64,000 nt of DNA, taken from assembly GCA_023053575.1 (NCBI GenBank), contig JAKZAP010000010.1:22752628-22816627 (forward strand), written 5' to 3'. Both the position numbers and the translations under genes were made by a program. Position 1 is the stretch's first letter. Every line of letters begins with the position of its first letter. Shown here one piece after another: positions 1-11,813 of the stretch. Under the pieces are notes generated by a model, which saw only the letters and a program-made list of their open reading frames with translations, was not told the DNA's origin and searched no databases. Source of the stretch: Branchinecta lynchi (lineage: Eukaryota > Arthropoda > Branchiopoda > Anostraca > Branchinectidae).

Positions 1-851
1 GTTTCGGACAGTTTTCTGTGGAGAACAGACAATTTCTCCGTGATATCCGGTAGCGAGTACTTACTAATAATTTTGGAATTTCTTTGCCAAGGAGGGAGAA
101 AAAGAAGAAATTTACAAAAACGAAAATAAGAGGATCGCAGAGCTTTAATATCCTTTTTCTTTAAAACAGGATAGACACCAGATAAAAAAACAATAGAATG
201 GTCACAGAAGGAAGAGTATAGTTTGCCAAGAGCTTTCCGATTGTATTTCCTCCTGTTAGCAACAATTTTCGAATAACCCAGTTGAATTTTTAGTCTACAA
301 TCGGAAACCGTCCGGGATCGGAAAGAACGAATATTTTTAGTAATGGTAATACCCAACCACCGAATAGAATCAACACTTGGAATAGAAAACTTCAAGCAAT
401 TTAGAGACGCGGATGGCCCGGAGTTAAAAATCAGATATTCACATTTTTTTACGTTTGAAGAGAGTCCAATACTGGAAAATGAAGAGGAAACCATCTGAAC
501 CAAACGCGACAACTCGCTCCTAGATCGGCTAATTAATAGAAGGTCATCTGCATAAGCAAGATATGAAACATTTGAAAAAACAAGGAGATAAGAAGAGGAA
601 ATATGTGTAAGCGTATCAGAAATACACATTTTGAATATACTAGGAGAAAGTATACCACCCTGTCTTACACCACAACGGACAGGAATCCTTGAAGCTGAAA
701 CAGAACCATTAGATTTTATTCGGAGGTAAGATTTACGATACCAATAACGAAGAAGAAATATAATGAAAAGATTAATGCCGTTCCTGTAAAGAGAGTAAAG
801 AGCTTGAGAATGCACAATACTGTCAAAAGCTTTAGAAAGATCTAGTGAAGA
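1..851 (-). CDS. LINE reverse transcriptase, partial (runs off window edge)
   Basis: An uninterrupted 283-codon frame on the minus strand runs off the left edge, so its C-terminus is outside the window. It reads DLSKAFDS near its start, then GVRQGGILSPSIF, then the catalytic LAYADDLLLIS, then a thumb-type WLGITI segment. These are motifs of the palm of non-LTR (LINE) reverse transcriptases, which copy element RNA into DNA at a nicked target. The clade cannot be fixed by eye; CR1/L2/Jockey-like groups are possible. A TAG at 852-854 ends the open frame upstream, and RT-like sequence continues beyond it in another frame, so the copy is probably dead although this stretch is intact. No endonuclease domain is visible. 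Confidence 0.85.
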
Positions 852-945
852 CTATAACCCTTTTTAGACGAATCAATGAGGAGAAAAGGAGTCTTGTATC
901 TTATAACATAAACTACATCTGCAACTTGCGCTTTAAGATCAAATA
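852..945 (-). pseudogene. Frameshifted upstream part of the same LINE RT
   Basis: Translated on the minus strand in a frame offset from 1-851, this reads ADVVYVIRYKTPFLLID, the kind of sequence that precedes the DLSKAFD block in LINE reverse transcriptases. The frame ends at a TAG close to the junction. A single indel here would explain the break. Confidence 0.5.
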
Positions 946-1168
946 AATCTTATCTACCTATTTTTCATAGATCGACAGCAGGCGGAAGGGGTGGTTGGAA
1001 AACGATACCCTGCGTTTCTGGTTATCAACCACCCTCATCCGGGTAGAGGGAGCCAGAAGCCGCCTTGCTTTTAATGCACTTGTCTCTGTCTCGAACAAAA
1101 AGACAGGCCCGCAGATGTTCGCACACCTGCCTATCCTACGCAGAGCTAGCTGAACAAAGAAGCCCGAC

Positions 1169-1263
1169 GAAATGGGATTATGAGGGAGCAAATGGCGGAA
1201 AGGAATAAACTGATTTCAACCAGTGACAACGAGCTATACCAGGGGTCTATCGGCTCTACTTCA
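1169..1263. repeat. Dispersed repeat, copy 1
   Basis: About 95 bp is clearly similar to 2274-2376: AAATGGG, GAGGGAGCAAATGG, CAACGAGCTATA/CAAGCTCTAT and ATCGGCTC/GTCGGCTC occur in the same order and orientation. No termini or TSD can be defined. It may be part of the LINE upstream of 1-945 or an independent short repeat. Confidence 0.5.
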
Positions 1264-1919
1264 GTACATCAACAGACACGTTTTCATTCGGCTATTCCTA
1301 GGCGACGAGTCCACGTAAGGTAAGTTCAAAATACATAGTAAACGCAAACATAGCTGGCCAAAAATATAAAACGACAACTATGACGTAAGAAGGCCGTATC
1401 GCATAAAACAGATCAACAGGCAAATATAAAAAAAAATATAAAAAAAATAAAACGGATGCATAATAACTCAACCATCTGATACAGCCTCAGCGAGGTTGTG
1501 ATGGATCCGAGCAATTTTAGAAAGAAAATTAGCATGTTTTTTTTATGATATCTATTGGGTTTTTTAATCGATAAGTGTCCATCATAAAAGAATTCGACTC
1601 AAATTGTGGGATCCGACAAAGATATTTAGCAAAATTGAAGAAGGTAGTTTCGATGAGAGAGAAATTACTCGCTAAGAAAAAAGGAAGTAAAGGAGAGAAA
1701 AGAAGGGCATGAGAACAGTATTACAAACTTTTGCCAGAGACCGGCGGGAAAGATAATCGCGAAGTGATATTACTGCCCCAAAGCTTGCTGCAATCCGACA
1801 TGCGTTTGGAACTGAAGCACGGCACAATGAAAGCGTGGGGCCATACGGCACTACATGATAAGTGAAAAAATCGAACGGTTTTAAAGTCGAATTATTAATA
1901 GAAAATGAAACCAAATTAT

Positions 1920-2255
1920 TTATTATATCATTCGGCCTAGGGCCCTGAACTAGTAACTCATGAAACTGGTTTTCACCATCGTGTTCAGCGTGTCTTCTTA
2001 CCTCATAATCGACTATCAGATTAGTTGTTTAAAAATATTCTGTTTGCCCCTTAATTTGAACTCCCTCCCCCCACCCCTAAATGTAAGGCCACAGAGCCCA
2101 TCTGCGAACTTGACCTTACCCTTGACCCAATGAAGCCTCACACCAAATTTCATCAAAATTTCGAGAGTTATCGTGCTCACAGACAGACGGACATTTTTGC
2201 GATGTCATAGGTATCCCTCATTTTACGTTTTGGGATCCCAAAAAGCGCAGCACTG
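1920..2255. repeat. GGGATCCC-family repeat, right-end part
   Basis: Matches the right half of the element at 4591-5508: GGTTTTCACCATCGTGTTCAG, the CCCTCCCCC tract, the CTCACAGACAGACGGAC stretch, GCGATGTCATAGGTATCCCT and the terminal TTTTGGGATCCCAAAA. The left half is absent, so this is a truncated copy. Confidence 0.6.
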
Positions 2256-2273
2256 GTCGGACAAGGGTCCGTC

Positions 2274-2376
2274 AAAATGGGTTCGTGAGGGAGCAAATGG
2301 TGAAAATAAAGGAGTTACTGTTTTCACCTAGTGGCAACAAGCTCTATCAGGGGCCTGTCGGCTCAACCTCAGCCTT
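2274..2376. repeat. Dispersed repeat, copy 2
   Basis: Second copy of the repeat at 1169-1263. It ends directly before the open frame at 2380 and joins the truncated GGGATCCC-family copy on its left. Confidence 0.5.
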
Positions 2377-2379
2377 TAA

Positions 2380-2694
2380 ATGGCTCTCCCCTTCACTAGA
2401 TTAGATGCGTCATATTGTTTGGTTTTCCATCTCCCTGACTATACTGATAAGAGTGACAAGGTAGGATATAGGGTAGCAAAAGGGGTTGGGATTGGCTTAG
2501 TTGGTTTAAAGGAACGTATACTATTTTTTGAGTGCCCTATTTTTGTTCGTGAACACTTAGATTTATTATTTCACCTTAATAGGATCAATGTTCCTTTTCC
2601 ATTTCATCTTGATTTGGTTTTTAAATTTAGGAACGTTAAAAATATTGTGTTGGAATATTTTAGGAAAACTAAACGTTTGGATTTCGAATTATGA
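2380..2694 (+). CDS. Possible LINE ORF2 C-terminus
   Basis: A 104-codon open frame with hydrophobic and basic residues in the style of a LINE reverse transcriptase C-terminus. It is followed by an AT-rich 3' tail containing AATAAATTCATTCACTC near 3100-3115, as expected for a LINE 3' UTR. No catalytic motif remains, so the call rests on position and texture only. It could also be a chance ORF. Confidence 0.3.
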   Translation: MALPFTRLDASYCLVFHLPDYTDKSDKVGYRVAKGVGIGLVGLKERILFFECPIFVREHLDLLFHLNRINVPFPFHLDLVFKFRNVKNIVLEYFRKTKRLDFEL

Positions 2695-2797
2695 TTTGAT
2701 TTAAAAGTATGTGCTTTTTAGTGTTTGATAAAGGAACTCACAGTGTGTATTATTTAGTTGGTTTTTTTTCTTTCTTTTTGATTAGTTGTTTGTACAA

Positions 2798-2822
2798 ACT
2801 TATTTATTTATTTATTTATTTT
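2798..2822. repeat. TTTA microsatellite
   Basis: Tandem TTTA units inside AT-rich sequence downstream of the possible LINE C-terminus. Confidence 0.8.
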
Positions 2823-4590
2823 ATAACCCACTGAAAAGACAGAATAGCGGAGTACAAACAAGGAAAAACAACACAAAACACTAAAATACACTAAAATTCA
2901 CTCTAGAAGAAGGGACAAGCCGTGATGTGCGGGGAAGCTGAGATGGGACGTTGTGCACAATTTTTTACTTATGGCCGAAAGTTTCAGCGATATATCCGGA
3001 TGTGATTTATGTGATTTATAGTTATGTGATTTATTAGTTTATTTTATATGTTTAGTTATGTTTCTTTGTTAGAAGTTGTGAAATGCCGTAAGGCTCACTT
3101 AATAAATTCATTCACTCTATTCTCACGAGATTTCTCCCGGATTTTAAAGAACAGTCAGTTCAGTTGCTACAGTGATTCGGTCGGCGGGTTCTTAGGGTGT
3201 TATAACATGTTCTCAGATCTTGCGTAGCTGTGCCAACAGGCGGGAAATAGGTACAAAAAAATTGCCAATCGACAGGACTGGTTGTTGTGAACATGATCAA
3301 ATTTGTCTGTAAAAACCCTACTCATCACTTCGACATCTTAAGATACAGATATTGCAAGTCGGCCATTTTCGTTTCAGCTTGTGTACTCGTGTCGGGGCCC
3401 GGGTTGTGCTGATGTCTCCAACGATAGCAGCCGATGAGATCTGCCGTTTCACCAGGCTCGGTCTTTGGTGAACGGCCCATTTCAAACTGTAAACACTAGT
3501 TGCGTTTTTTCTCCTATTTCGCGTTTTCGGACTATTCAGATGAAGTGAATTCCTTTTCTTGCGTTTCTGTCAGAAAACGAATCGATAAGGTGCTCCGATT
3601 GTGAATTCCCGAACCTTCCCTCTCCGTTCTCATCCCTGGTTGGTCAACAGAGTGTGGGTGTTCCATATGCATGAACACGTATTTTAAAGGCGGGCACAGG
3701 TATGAAAATATTGACATCTAGACGGTTTGGGGCGGGTTGTTTGGTCCTAAAATTGTGGATTTAATCCGGGTGGGTCTTTTCAAAGTTACGATATTTGGGA
3801 TTTTATACGTTAATAAAAAGGATGGGTGGTTGTCAATTTTATTTTATTTCTGAGTCGAGTAACATATCATTCAATAGCTCACGACATAAAGACGAAATAT
3901 ATTATAAGTCGAGATGGTTTTACGCCGATATTGAAACTAGAAGCTTTTTCGTGCGTACAGTACAGGAACAAGCTCATTTTCGGAACGCACTGCCCAAGAT
4001 TTAGGTGAAAGCACTGCGCGAAAGCGAAGCGCTGTGGAAATTTTCCGGTGCTTATGTTTAGGCGACTATGCCTTTTAACTTATATATCTAAACCCAAATA
4101 TGAATTTGAACTCGCGTACGGGGAGGCTCTTCCCAAGAATTGCTGCCGCACTAGACTTTCTCCCTTTTTCGCGTATAGTATTGGTACTTGAAAGTTGTAT
4201 CGATGCTCTGGTTGTGCTGATCTCTCCGGCGATAGGAGCCGTTGGACTCGGCCGTTCCACCAAGCTCGGTATTTTGTGCTGGGCCTGTTTTAAACTGTAA
4301 AGCCCATTTCAACGCGATATACTCCCCTATTATTTGTTCCCCTCCCGAAATCGTTAATTACGTTAAGTTGCCCAGCCTGTGTCACGTGTAGTGCCGTCGG
4401 CAGCTTTGCGAACAATGTACAGCTTTAAGCGCATCTGAACGTTAATTTTTTATTTCATTTTATATTTTATTAGTAGTGTGTTATTGACCATATTTGTGAT
4501 AAGACGTCGGTATAAATGCCGCAAGACAATACATACACATAGATTTTTGTTATGTCTGAAAAGCCACCCATCGCTTGTCCATTATCTATT

Positions 4591-5508
4591 TTTGGGATCC
4601 CAAAACGTAAGTGGAGGGATACCTATGAAATCGCAAAAGTTGTCCGTCTGTCTGTCCGTCCGTATGTAAGCAAAATAACTCACGAAGGGAAAAAGATATT
4701 TTATGAAACTTGGTGGGAGGACCCTTTGGGTCAAAGTACAGGTCAAGTTCGAAGATGGGCTCTGCAGCCCTATATTTGATGGTGGAGGAGGGGTTTTGCG
4801 ATCTCATATACGGACCATTTGCGATCTCATATACGTCTCGTATCGCCAAAATTAACAAGACCAAAGGTTTCGATGGGATCCCAAAAATTCAATATCTGAT
4901 CCAGACAACTGGGTCTTGTCTTTGCCAGATCCAGTCTTCGCCAGACTCCTTGAACATTTTTTCTATTAAAATTCAGAAACAGATCAACTACAAATAAAAC
5001 TTTGAACTTTTAACAATTTTCCGGTTTTCGCCGGATTCCGGGCGAACTACATGTCCGGGTAGAAAACTGTTTTCACATCGGTGTTCAGCATATCTTCTTG
5101 CCCTAAATCGAACATCTGATCAACTCCAAATAAAACTTTTAATTTTAACAAACTTTCCGGTCTGGGGCGGATTCCGGGCGAACTAATTGTCCGTCGAGAA
5201 AATGGTTTTCACCATCGTGTTCAGCATGTCTTCTTACCCCATAATCGACTATCACATTAGCTGTTTCAAAATATTTTGTTTTCTCCTTAATTTGAACCCC
5301 CTCCCCCGCCCCTAAATGTAGGGCTACAAAGCCCATTTACGAATTCGACTGGTCCGACGACCCAACGAATCCTAACACCAAGTTTCATCTAAATATCTCA
5401 TTCCCTTCGCGAGTTATCGTGCTTACAGACGGACGGACAGGCGGACGGAGAGACGGACGACTTTTGCGATGTCATAGGTATCCCTCCACTTACGTTTTGG
5501 GATTCCAA
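4591..5508. mobile_element. GGGATCCC-family inverted-repeat element, near full length
   Basis: The left end reads TTTGGGATCCCAAAACGTAA then GTGGAGGGATACCTATGA, and the right end is its inverse (TCATAGGTATCCCTCCAC then TTACGTTTTGGGATTCC). Each end is followed inward by GACGGAC/GTCCGTC tracts and a GATATTTTATGAAACTTGG-type block. Internal sequence (TTCCGGTC, GGATTCCGGGCGAACTA) is itself repeated within the element. It is about 918 bp long, and I see no coding capacity. Partial copies lie at 1920, 21360, 42785 and 44575. Confidence 0.65.
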
Positions 5509-5630
5509 TAAGAAATTCCGAAATTATACTCTGGCGGCATTAAGAATCGTCCAGAAATATCAAAGGGTTGTATTTTTGGCCCCAAAAGGCCACCATTTCG
5601 TCGTTGCTGAGGCGGCCCCGGAGTATTACT

Positions 5631-6066
5631 CCTGGTTCACACTGCGGCGATTTCGCGCAAAATTCTGTGTCATGCGACATACGACAAAAATCGTACGACA
5701 AGCAACGCAGAACTCTGCGTTTTGTCGTAGTGTCGGATGAACTGAAATATTTCCACTGATCCCACGTAACGCATGTGATTTTTTTAGGGAAAGAAAAAAA
5801 ATTAGTTAATTTTCAAGACTAAAAATTGCTCTACCTTCTTCTGACTGTAACCCTTGGATGGCTGAATGCAAAACATCTTCTGAATAAACTTGTATTAACC
5901 TGTTTTGAACAAGGTGTTAACGTCGTTGTTTGTCCTTTTGCAGAATAATATCGACGAAAAATTTCGTTTTCCTTGGTGATGGGATGGTTCATGCGATTAC
6001 GTCGGAAATCGGAACATCAAAGAAAAATTGTGTCGCACACGAAGCAGCAGTGTGAAACAAGGGTTA
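5631..6066. mobile_element. Possible MITE with TGGTTCACACTGC-type ends
   Basis: Left end TGGTTCACACTGCGGC and right end the inverse of TTGTTTCACACTGCTGC, about 435 bp apart, both next to TTACTC. The ends are imperfect and the interior is unrecognised. The ends resemble those of the better-defined element at 18400-18734. Confidence 0.35.
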
Positions 6067-6615
6067 CTCTCACAACTATTTGTACGCCAATCAAGGCCTA
6101 GCACGTTGAGGGCCTCCATGTGTTCTTGGCATGTGACTTATCCTTTGACAAATAATAGTCTAACGACGAGTGACGACACCCAAAAGAGGAAGTCTTCAAG
6201 CGGTTTCAACATTCAGTAATCTCAATAAACCCGGGCATAATTAGCGTCGAGGCTACTGAGCTCAACAAAAAACGTCACAACCTTGGCGAACTATACAGGA
6301 AACGATGCGATTCAGACTAGTAATGTATTCTTTATTTTCGGGTCGGACTACAAGAGGCATGGCATGCCAGGAAGATATTGATGCGGCTATCCGGGTGGTC
6401 AGCCCGTGGACTTAACTCTGCCTCGCTTCTAATTTCCACGATGGAATGCACAAACTTTCCAGTTTCCAGTCAATTAGACAACTTGAAGTCTTGTTCCATC
6501 ACCTCTGAACGAAATACGTAGGTGGCGCTGTTTCCGACACCTCTGCTCAAGGGGCTGAGCCACACTTTTTTTCCAGCACTCTATCGTACTCGACATCGAA
6601 GTTCAACAAAAGCTA

Positions 6616-6908
6616 GTTGCGTTTTTGATCGAAGTTTTGTTCGCCGTTCGCTAAGCCGCTTGCTTAATTTCCGTTTTTGAACGCCGTCGAAGTTCACCGT
6701 TTGCATAATTAGTGTTTTTACGACTCCGGCGATCCTTGCCAGGTCGACGTTTCTTCGACGATTCAAGCAAACTTCGAACTTGCTAGCGCATGAACTTCGA
6801 CGGTCAGAGTTTGAAGGACGAAGGAACTGTGACCGGCGACCAAAAACGGTATTTAGGCAGAGACCTTTGAGATTGAAGGTAACTTCAAACTTCGATCAAA
6901 AACGCAAC
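6616..6908. mobile_element. TA-flanked MITE, GTTGCGTTTTTGATCG ends, copy 1
   Basis: Long terminal inverted repeats: GTTGCGTTTTTGATCGAAGT on the left and its inverse on the right, both flanked by TA. The 293-bp interior holds ACTTCGACGGTCAGAGTTTG-type sequence shared with 12905-13123 and 24754-25027. There is no ORF. A TA target with long inverted repeats suits a Tc1/mariner-type or similar non-autonomous element. Confidence 0.75.
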
Positions 6909-7344
6909 TACTGAAGTTAGAAAGCAGGCGGGTCTCCCCACCCCCCCGCCAAACTGTGCCAGGAAGGTGCCGATGCAATGCGCTTATGGATAGACGGGCT
7001 AACTTAGCTTCGGTTCCCCCGTCTCCGTAAGCCGTTTCAACACCGATGGTCATAATACATCAATTTTAAATTATTGACTGTACGTTGACTTGTATGTACC
7101 CCTGCATCATTATATATTTTTTTTATAAGGACCAAAAGCCGATTATCAGCTGTGACCGCCTTCGGTTTCAGTATATATTGGATGGTTGGAGAAAATTCCC
7201 AAACACTCACACGGTGGCGTTGTTTCCGATGCATGTGCTCAAGTGCAGTATCAGAATTGCGTTTCTAGTAGCCAAACCCGCTGGACACTCTGCTAGAAAT
7301 TCGATTATAAGTTACGTTCAGGAGCTTAATGGTAAGCACCTGAT

Positions 7345-7520
7345 AAATATTCTTTGAGCCCAAGCTGACTTTGAAACATTTATTCAAACAATGTTTACAA
7401 CGGATACGTCAGCTATGATTCTTCATCAGCGATATTTCGGCCCTTCTTGGCAAGGGTCCTCGTCAGGCTGTCAATAGTGTCAATCCTCTGGTTCAACTTC
7501 GGGGAAGGAAACAAACCTTT
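7345..7520 (-). mobile_element. Hammerhead-bearing small retroelement, subfamily A, partial
   Basis: Begins with the inverse of GGGCTCAAAGAATATTT and continues through the AACGGATACGTCAGCT block and the ribozyme core. It extends into CTGGTTCAACTTCGGGGAAG, which is shared with 43679-43926. The inverted second arm seen in other copies is missing and no TSD is visible, so the copy is truncated on the right, where AT-rich DNA follows. Confidence 0.7.
7424..7472 (-). ncRNA. Hammerhead ribozyme-like motif, subfamily A
   Basis: Read on the minus strand: stem I GACAGC, core CTGACGA (7466-7460), stem II GGACCCTT/AAGGGCC closed by GCCAAG, core GAAA, then TATC, then stem I GCTGATG. This is the type I hammerhead order with a two-pair stem III (AT/AT) and C as the base after which cleavage is expected (position 7431). 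The consensus CUGANGA...GAAA...UH is established; activity here is inferred. Confidence 0.7.
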
Positions 7521-8584
7521 ATGTCTCCACATTTTTTTTCTTTTTTTTTACTCTCTTTCTTTACCTCTTTTTTCTGTTTTTTTTATAAATATATATTTTT
7601 TATGAAAATATTTTTATGTAAATATACAACTAGATTAGTTTTTCTGTTATTATTTATTGATTAATTTTAAGTTATAAGGTGGTTAGAAGATCCAGCCACC
7701 CACAAGTTTTTTGTCTTTTATGTGGTTGTTGAATTTTTTGTATAATGTAAAATATATCTGAATCTGAATCTCCTTCCCAAGACACTCAAGGATATTCCCA
7801 GATACTCAACGAGAGGTTGTCCACTCTCAATTTTAGTGTACAGCAAGTGCACAGTGCCGGCAACGGCTGACACCAGCAGTCGTCGGTTGCCATGTTTTAA
7901 AACGTCAAAATAAGCATTTTGTATGCGTTTTAAAGATGAATCGCCTAATTTATGGCCGGCACCGGTGACGACGCATACGATTTTGGTCGGTGCCGGGAAA
8001 GGGTGTAAAGCAGGTGCTGGGGAGTGGGTAATCCCTCGATACTCAAGCATGCTCGTCAAAAATGATACATAATCTCAAGTCCTCAATTAGGCTGCAAACA
8101 CTCTGAAGAACAAATCATGAATTGGCCCTTGCTAAATCCAGGAAGCGAATTCTACAACTCGTACTGTCTTGCAATTTGCTCGCAGGCCGACGCCTCGATA
8201 TCTGGGAGGTTCAACGGAACTCAAATCCTGCCAGCTGTGGGAGAGTATCGCTCGGAAAAAAGATTAAACTGCGTAGTTGGATTCTTGCCAGTTAAAGAAA
8301 TGTTGATAAACAACTCAAAGTCTTAAGTGGAAATACGTGTGGAGATCGTACGGGATTATGACACAAAACAGGATAATCTCAGCTTGGCAACGCTGGTTAC
8401 GAAAATGGACACGTGGGAAATAGATAAAGAGAGTGGGGCGTTTATCAACGTGGAGATGAAGTTCTAAACAAAGTCATTCGCCAGGCTATTTCCAATTAGC
8501 AAACACGTGACAAACATCACGTACATCACACAACCCGTACTTACCGAGGGGTTGCGCACTGGTGCCCCATGGTGTACAAGTTCC

Positions 8585-8696
8585 CTGCCTCATGCCTGCC
8601 TCACGTGCCTCATGCCTGCCTCACGTGCCTCATGCCTGCCTCACGTGCCTCATGTCTGCCTCACGTGCCTCATGCCCGCCTCACGTGCCTCATCGC
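8585..8696. repeat. 20-bp tandem repeat with CACGTG, array 1
   Basis: About five units of CTGCCTCACGTGCCTCATGC, each carrying a palindromic CACGTG E-box core. It sits inside a dispersed repeat whose flank includes GAGGGGTTGCGCACTGG and ATGGTGTACA. The same array with the same flanks recurs at 11190-11350. Confidence 0.85.
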
Positions 8697-8929
8697 CCGT
8701 TCTGGTGACAAGTTTAGGGATTTTTGAAAATTTTCGCTCAGCTACGAGATCTGTGATGAATAACAAAAAGAGAGGGAGCTTCTTATCCCCTCAGGAAATT
8801 TGAACTGGGTTGTCCATGCGGATTATTTGAAAGGTAAAATAAATATTTCTTGTTAGTTGATTAATGCCTTTAATAAATAAATTAACTCTGACAGACTTAG
8901 GTATACTCAGGACTATTCAAAAGACTACT

Positions 8930-9232
8930 CAACGACTATTATTAAGGCAGTCTGTTCGTGTCCCTGATATGCCTACCAAATTTCATCGTCCTAGTACCGA
9001 ACTCGCGGGATCACCGAATTCCCCCCCCCCCCAAACTCCCGCCACAGTGCCCGAATCCGGTCCGGTTCTCTCAACGATGCATCTAGGACTTGTGCTTGTT
9101 CTTCCGACCAAGTTTCGTCCCGATCCCTCCACTCTAAGCGTTTCCCAAGAATTCCGGTTCCCCCTTCCAGCTCCCCCCAAAGTCACCGGATCCGTTCCGG
9201 ATTTTAAGTGGGTCGTCTGAGGCACGAGATCT
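8930..9232. repeat. TTTCATCGTCC-family repeat
   Basis: Contains TGATATGCC, AAATTTCATCGTCCTAG, GATCACCG, CCGAATCCGGTCCGGTTCTC, GATGCATCTAGGACTTGTGC and GTCACCGGATCC. All recur in the same order at 10400, 32210, 53755 and, inverted, at 56290. The open frames it contains (8864-9220 and its antisense) are by-products of the repeat. Confidence 0.65.
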
Positions 9233-10394
9233 CTCCAAACGTCATTGTATTGCGAGAGCAACACTTGGGTTTTGTCCTCGTTTTTTTTTTTCCTATGCCG
9301 CCGATTTCATTTTATTCCTGGTAATTGGTAAGGGTCTAATCTGTGCGGTTTTTACGGAAAGTGTGGACCTTAGGCCGGATTGATGAATATGACATTACAA
9401 TTTGGAAAGCTCCGTAGAACTCTTGCCTGGGGCCAAAAAGAATGTTTTTTTTACTTGTCCTCGAGCCAGAGCCTAGTACGGTGTGCGAAGTGAAGAGGAG
9501 TTATATAGCCTATGTCAGAGAGGACTATCTGAAGTTGTGCAGCCAACCTTTCGTTTCATCAAACCATGTTTCTGGTTTCGAGTGCATGGGACTGGGACTT
9601 GTAAGTAATAATCGGCTGTTATGCTACAATCATCTTCAGCGATGAGGGGTTTGCAACTTTTGCTAGCTGGTGTACCCATTATTTGTTTCCGGTGAACTTG
9701 ATTTCTATCACGGGAGAGGGACTTGTAAGTAGGAATCGGTTCACGAGGGGCTAGAAATTTTTGCAAATTAGTGCATATTGTATTCGATTTCTATAAATAT
9801 GACGGTAAGAAAGTTTGTATCCATGGTCTATCACTATAACCTAGGATTAACTGTTTACGCAAGGGGTACAAACGATAATGTAAAACAATGAGGTAGTTTC
9901 GTAATAATTGATAGCGTCATCTATGGTATTTTAATCCTGAAAAGTTAAGGATAGCTTTATCATACCAACTAGATTATATAAGATATTGTTCCAAGTTTTC
10001 ATCCGTCACGATGTCTACGGAATGAAAAGGATAAAGCTCAACTGACCGCAAATTCAATTTAGTCCCTTCTTCCGATATTATTTTATTGTTGTTTTTACAA
10101 CGCTATAGAATATCTTTTAATTGATCATGTGATTCTCCTTTTTAGAACAAACCGTTTTAAAAGCTTCGATAAGTTGACAACTCCAGCATTTAACCGACAG
10201 CGAAGAAACAAAACCAAAGTGTTGCGAGAGCAACACTTTAGTCGGCGAAGCCGGACAAAGGTTGCCGCATGACTTCACGTTGCCCAGGCAACGTAGGTCT
10301 AGTTTTTCATTGCTATCCGATCACCCGTTCAAAAGTTATAAATACCTCAAGATTCCGGATTCCCCTCCCTGCACTCCCCCAACGATGCTCGGAT

Positions 10395-10560
10395 CGGGGA
10401 AATGATGCAACAATCATTTGGAGTCCCTGATATGCCTGCCAAGTTTGATCGTCCTAGCGTATGTGGAAGTGCCCGAACTAGCAAAACCCGGACCGACCGA
10501 CGGACGGACAGAAACTGCGATCGCTATATGGCACTTGGCCGAAGGGCAAGTGCCATAATA
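10395..10560. repeat. TTTCATCGTCC-family repeat, right end
   Basis: Ends with the family's characteristic right border: a GACCGACGGACGGACAG tract, GCGATCGCTATATGGCACTT, and a hairpin made by TGGCACTTG and CAAGTGCCA. The hairpin sits at the boundary in this copy and near the ends of the copies at 55560 and 56296. Confidence 0.6.
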
Positions 10561-11189
10561 ACATGTCAAAAATGGCTAAGAAAGCAACCAAAGTTTCGGC
10601 GTTCGGCTGAATACAGGGTCGCAAATGGATGCATGTTTTCAATGATTATTTCCCCCCTTCTCCGGATGAAGAAAAATATTTTAAGATCTGGGAAGTGAAT
10701 AAACTTCAAAGAAATGACGTAGGAATGCAAAGAAGTTCCGGTAAATTCCAAGGTAAAATCTCGGACAATTCTGGTATAATCTTGGAGCTGCCCCTCCCCA
10801 CCCCCTCCCCCTACAAGGAAGGGCTTGTGATGCCCCTAGGTCTACTGTAAAACCAGTCAGGGTTTCACACTCAATGACTATGGTGTCAAAACGAACCGTC
10901 AAATGTAGGCCAAAATCAAATGGTCAAATGAGAATCTTCTGCAGATGACGCGCGGGAATTTTTCCGTCCCATCCGTTACATTGCAAGATAGACGAGTTAG
11001 ACCTCTTATATTACTATCATGATACTCTGTGGCCTGAACAGTACTGTCGGTACTTGGTACTTTCAGAGATTCGCCACAAACGAATTGCTTAATCGATATG
11101 TAATATCAAACAAATATGTTGCGACATTTTGACTGACATTGCTAAGATTTTTTGGTCGATGACTTCAATTCTACGCAAGTTGTATTTTC

Positions 11190-11350
11190 ATCGTGTCTGC
11201 CTCATGTCTGCCTCACGTGCCCCATGCCTGCCTCACGTGCCTCATGCCTGCCTCACGTGCCTTATGTCTGCCTCACGTGCCTCATGTGCCTCATGCCTGC
11301 CTCATGCCTGCCTCACGTGCCTCATGCCTGCCTCTTCTGCCTCTGCCTCA
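11190..11350. repeat. 20-bp tandem repeat with CACGTG, array 2
   Basis: About eight units or part-units of the CTGCCTCACGTGCCTCATGC repeat, more degenerate than the array at 8585. Flanked by ATGGTGTACACGAAATCGG and GTGCGCAACCCCTCGGTAC, the inverse-side flank of the same dispersed repeat. The three overlapping open frames here are artefacts of the 20-bp period. Confidence 0.85.
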
Positions 11351-11813
11351 TGGTGTACACGAAATCGGCCAGTGCGCAACCCCTCGGTACTTACTTGCGA
11401 ATTAGTAGACTACATCGTTACAGCATACCGTAGCTGACCACAGGTGACCACAGCCGAGAGGTAGACAAACCCGTGAAAACATTACGAATACCCTCGCGAA
11501 TACCTCGACGAATACAGACAGGCAGATGGAAAAAATCAAGACCTTAATATTCCTCTAGAATCTCAGAATTCCTTCAGCAAAGCCGGTTCCTCAAACAGGT
11601 CCTATCGAGGCGTCATTTTCTTTGGGGGGGGGGCATGGTAGATTTTCAATCTTGAAATAGGTTTCAAAAGGCTAAAAGAATGATTTTGCTTTAATGTTTA
11701 TTCGAAAACTATTTCAAATTTACCCCCAAAACAGTAAATAATTTTGAGTTTATGTAATGAGCCTGAAAATCCCCCCCCCCCCAAGGCTCACTAAAATGAC
11801 ACTACTGGGCCTA

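Noticed and set aside
8864..9264. 118- and 93-codon frames on opposite strands
   Set aside because: Both fall in the TTTCATCGTCC repeat family, whose copies elsewhere are frame-shifted relative to each other.
8585..11350. CRISPR-like arrays
   Set aside because: The 20-bp units are directly tandem without unique spacers, and the genome is eukaryotic.
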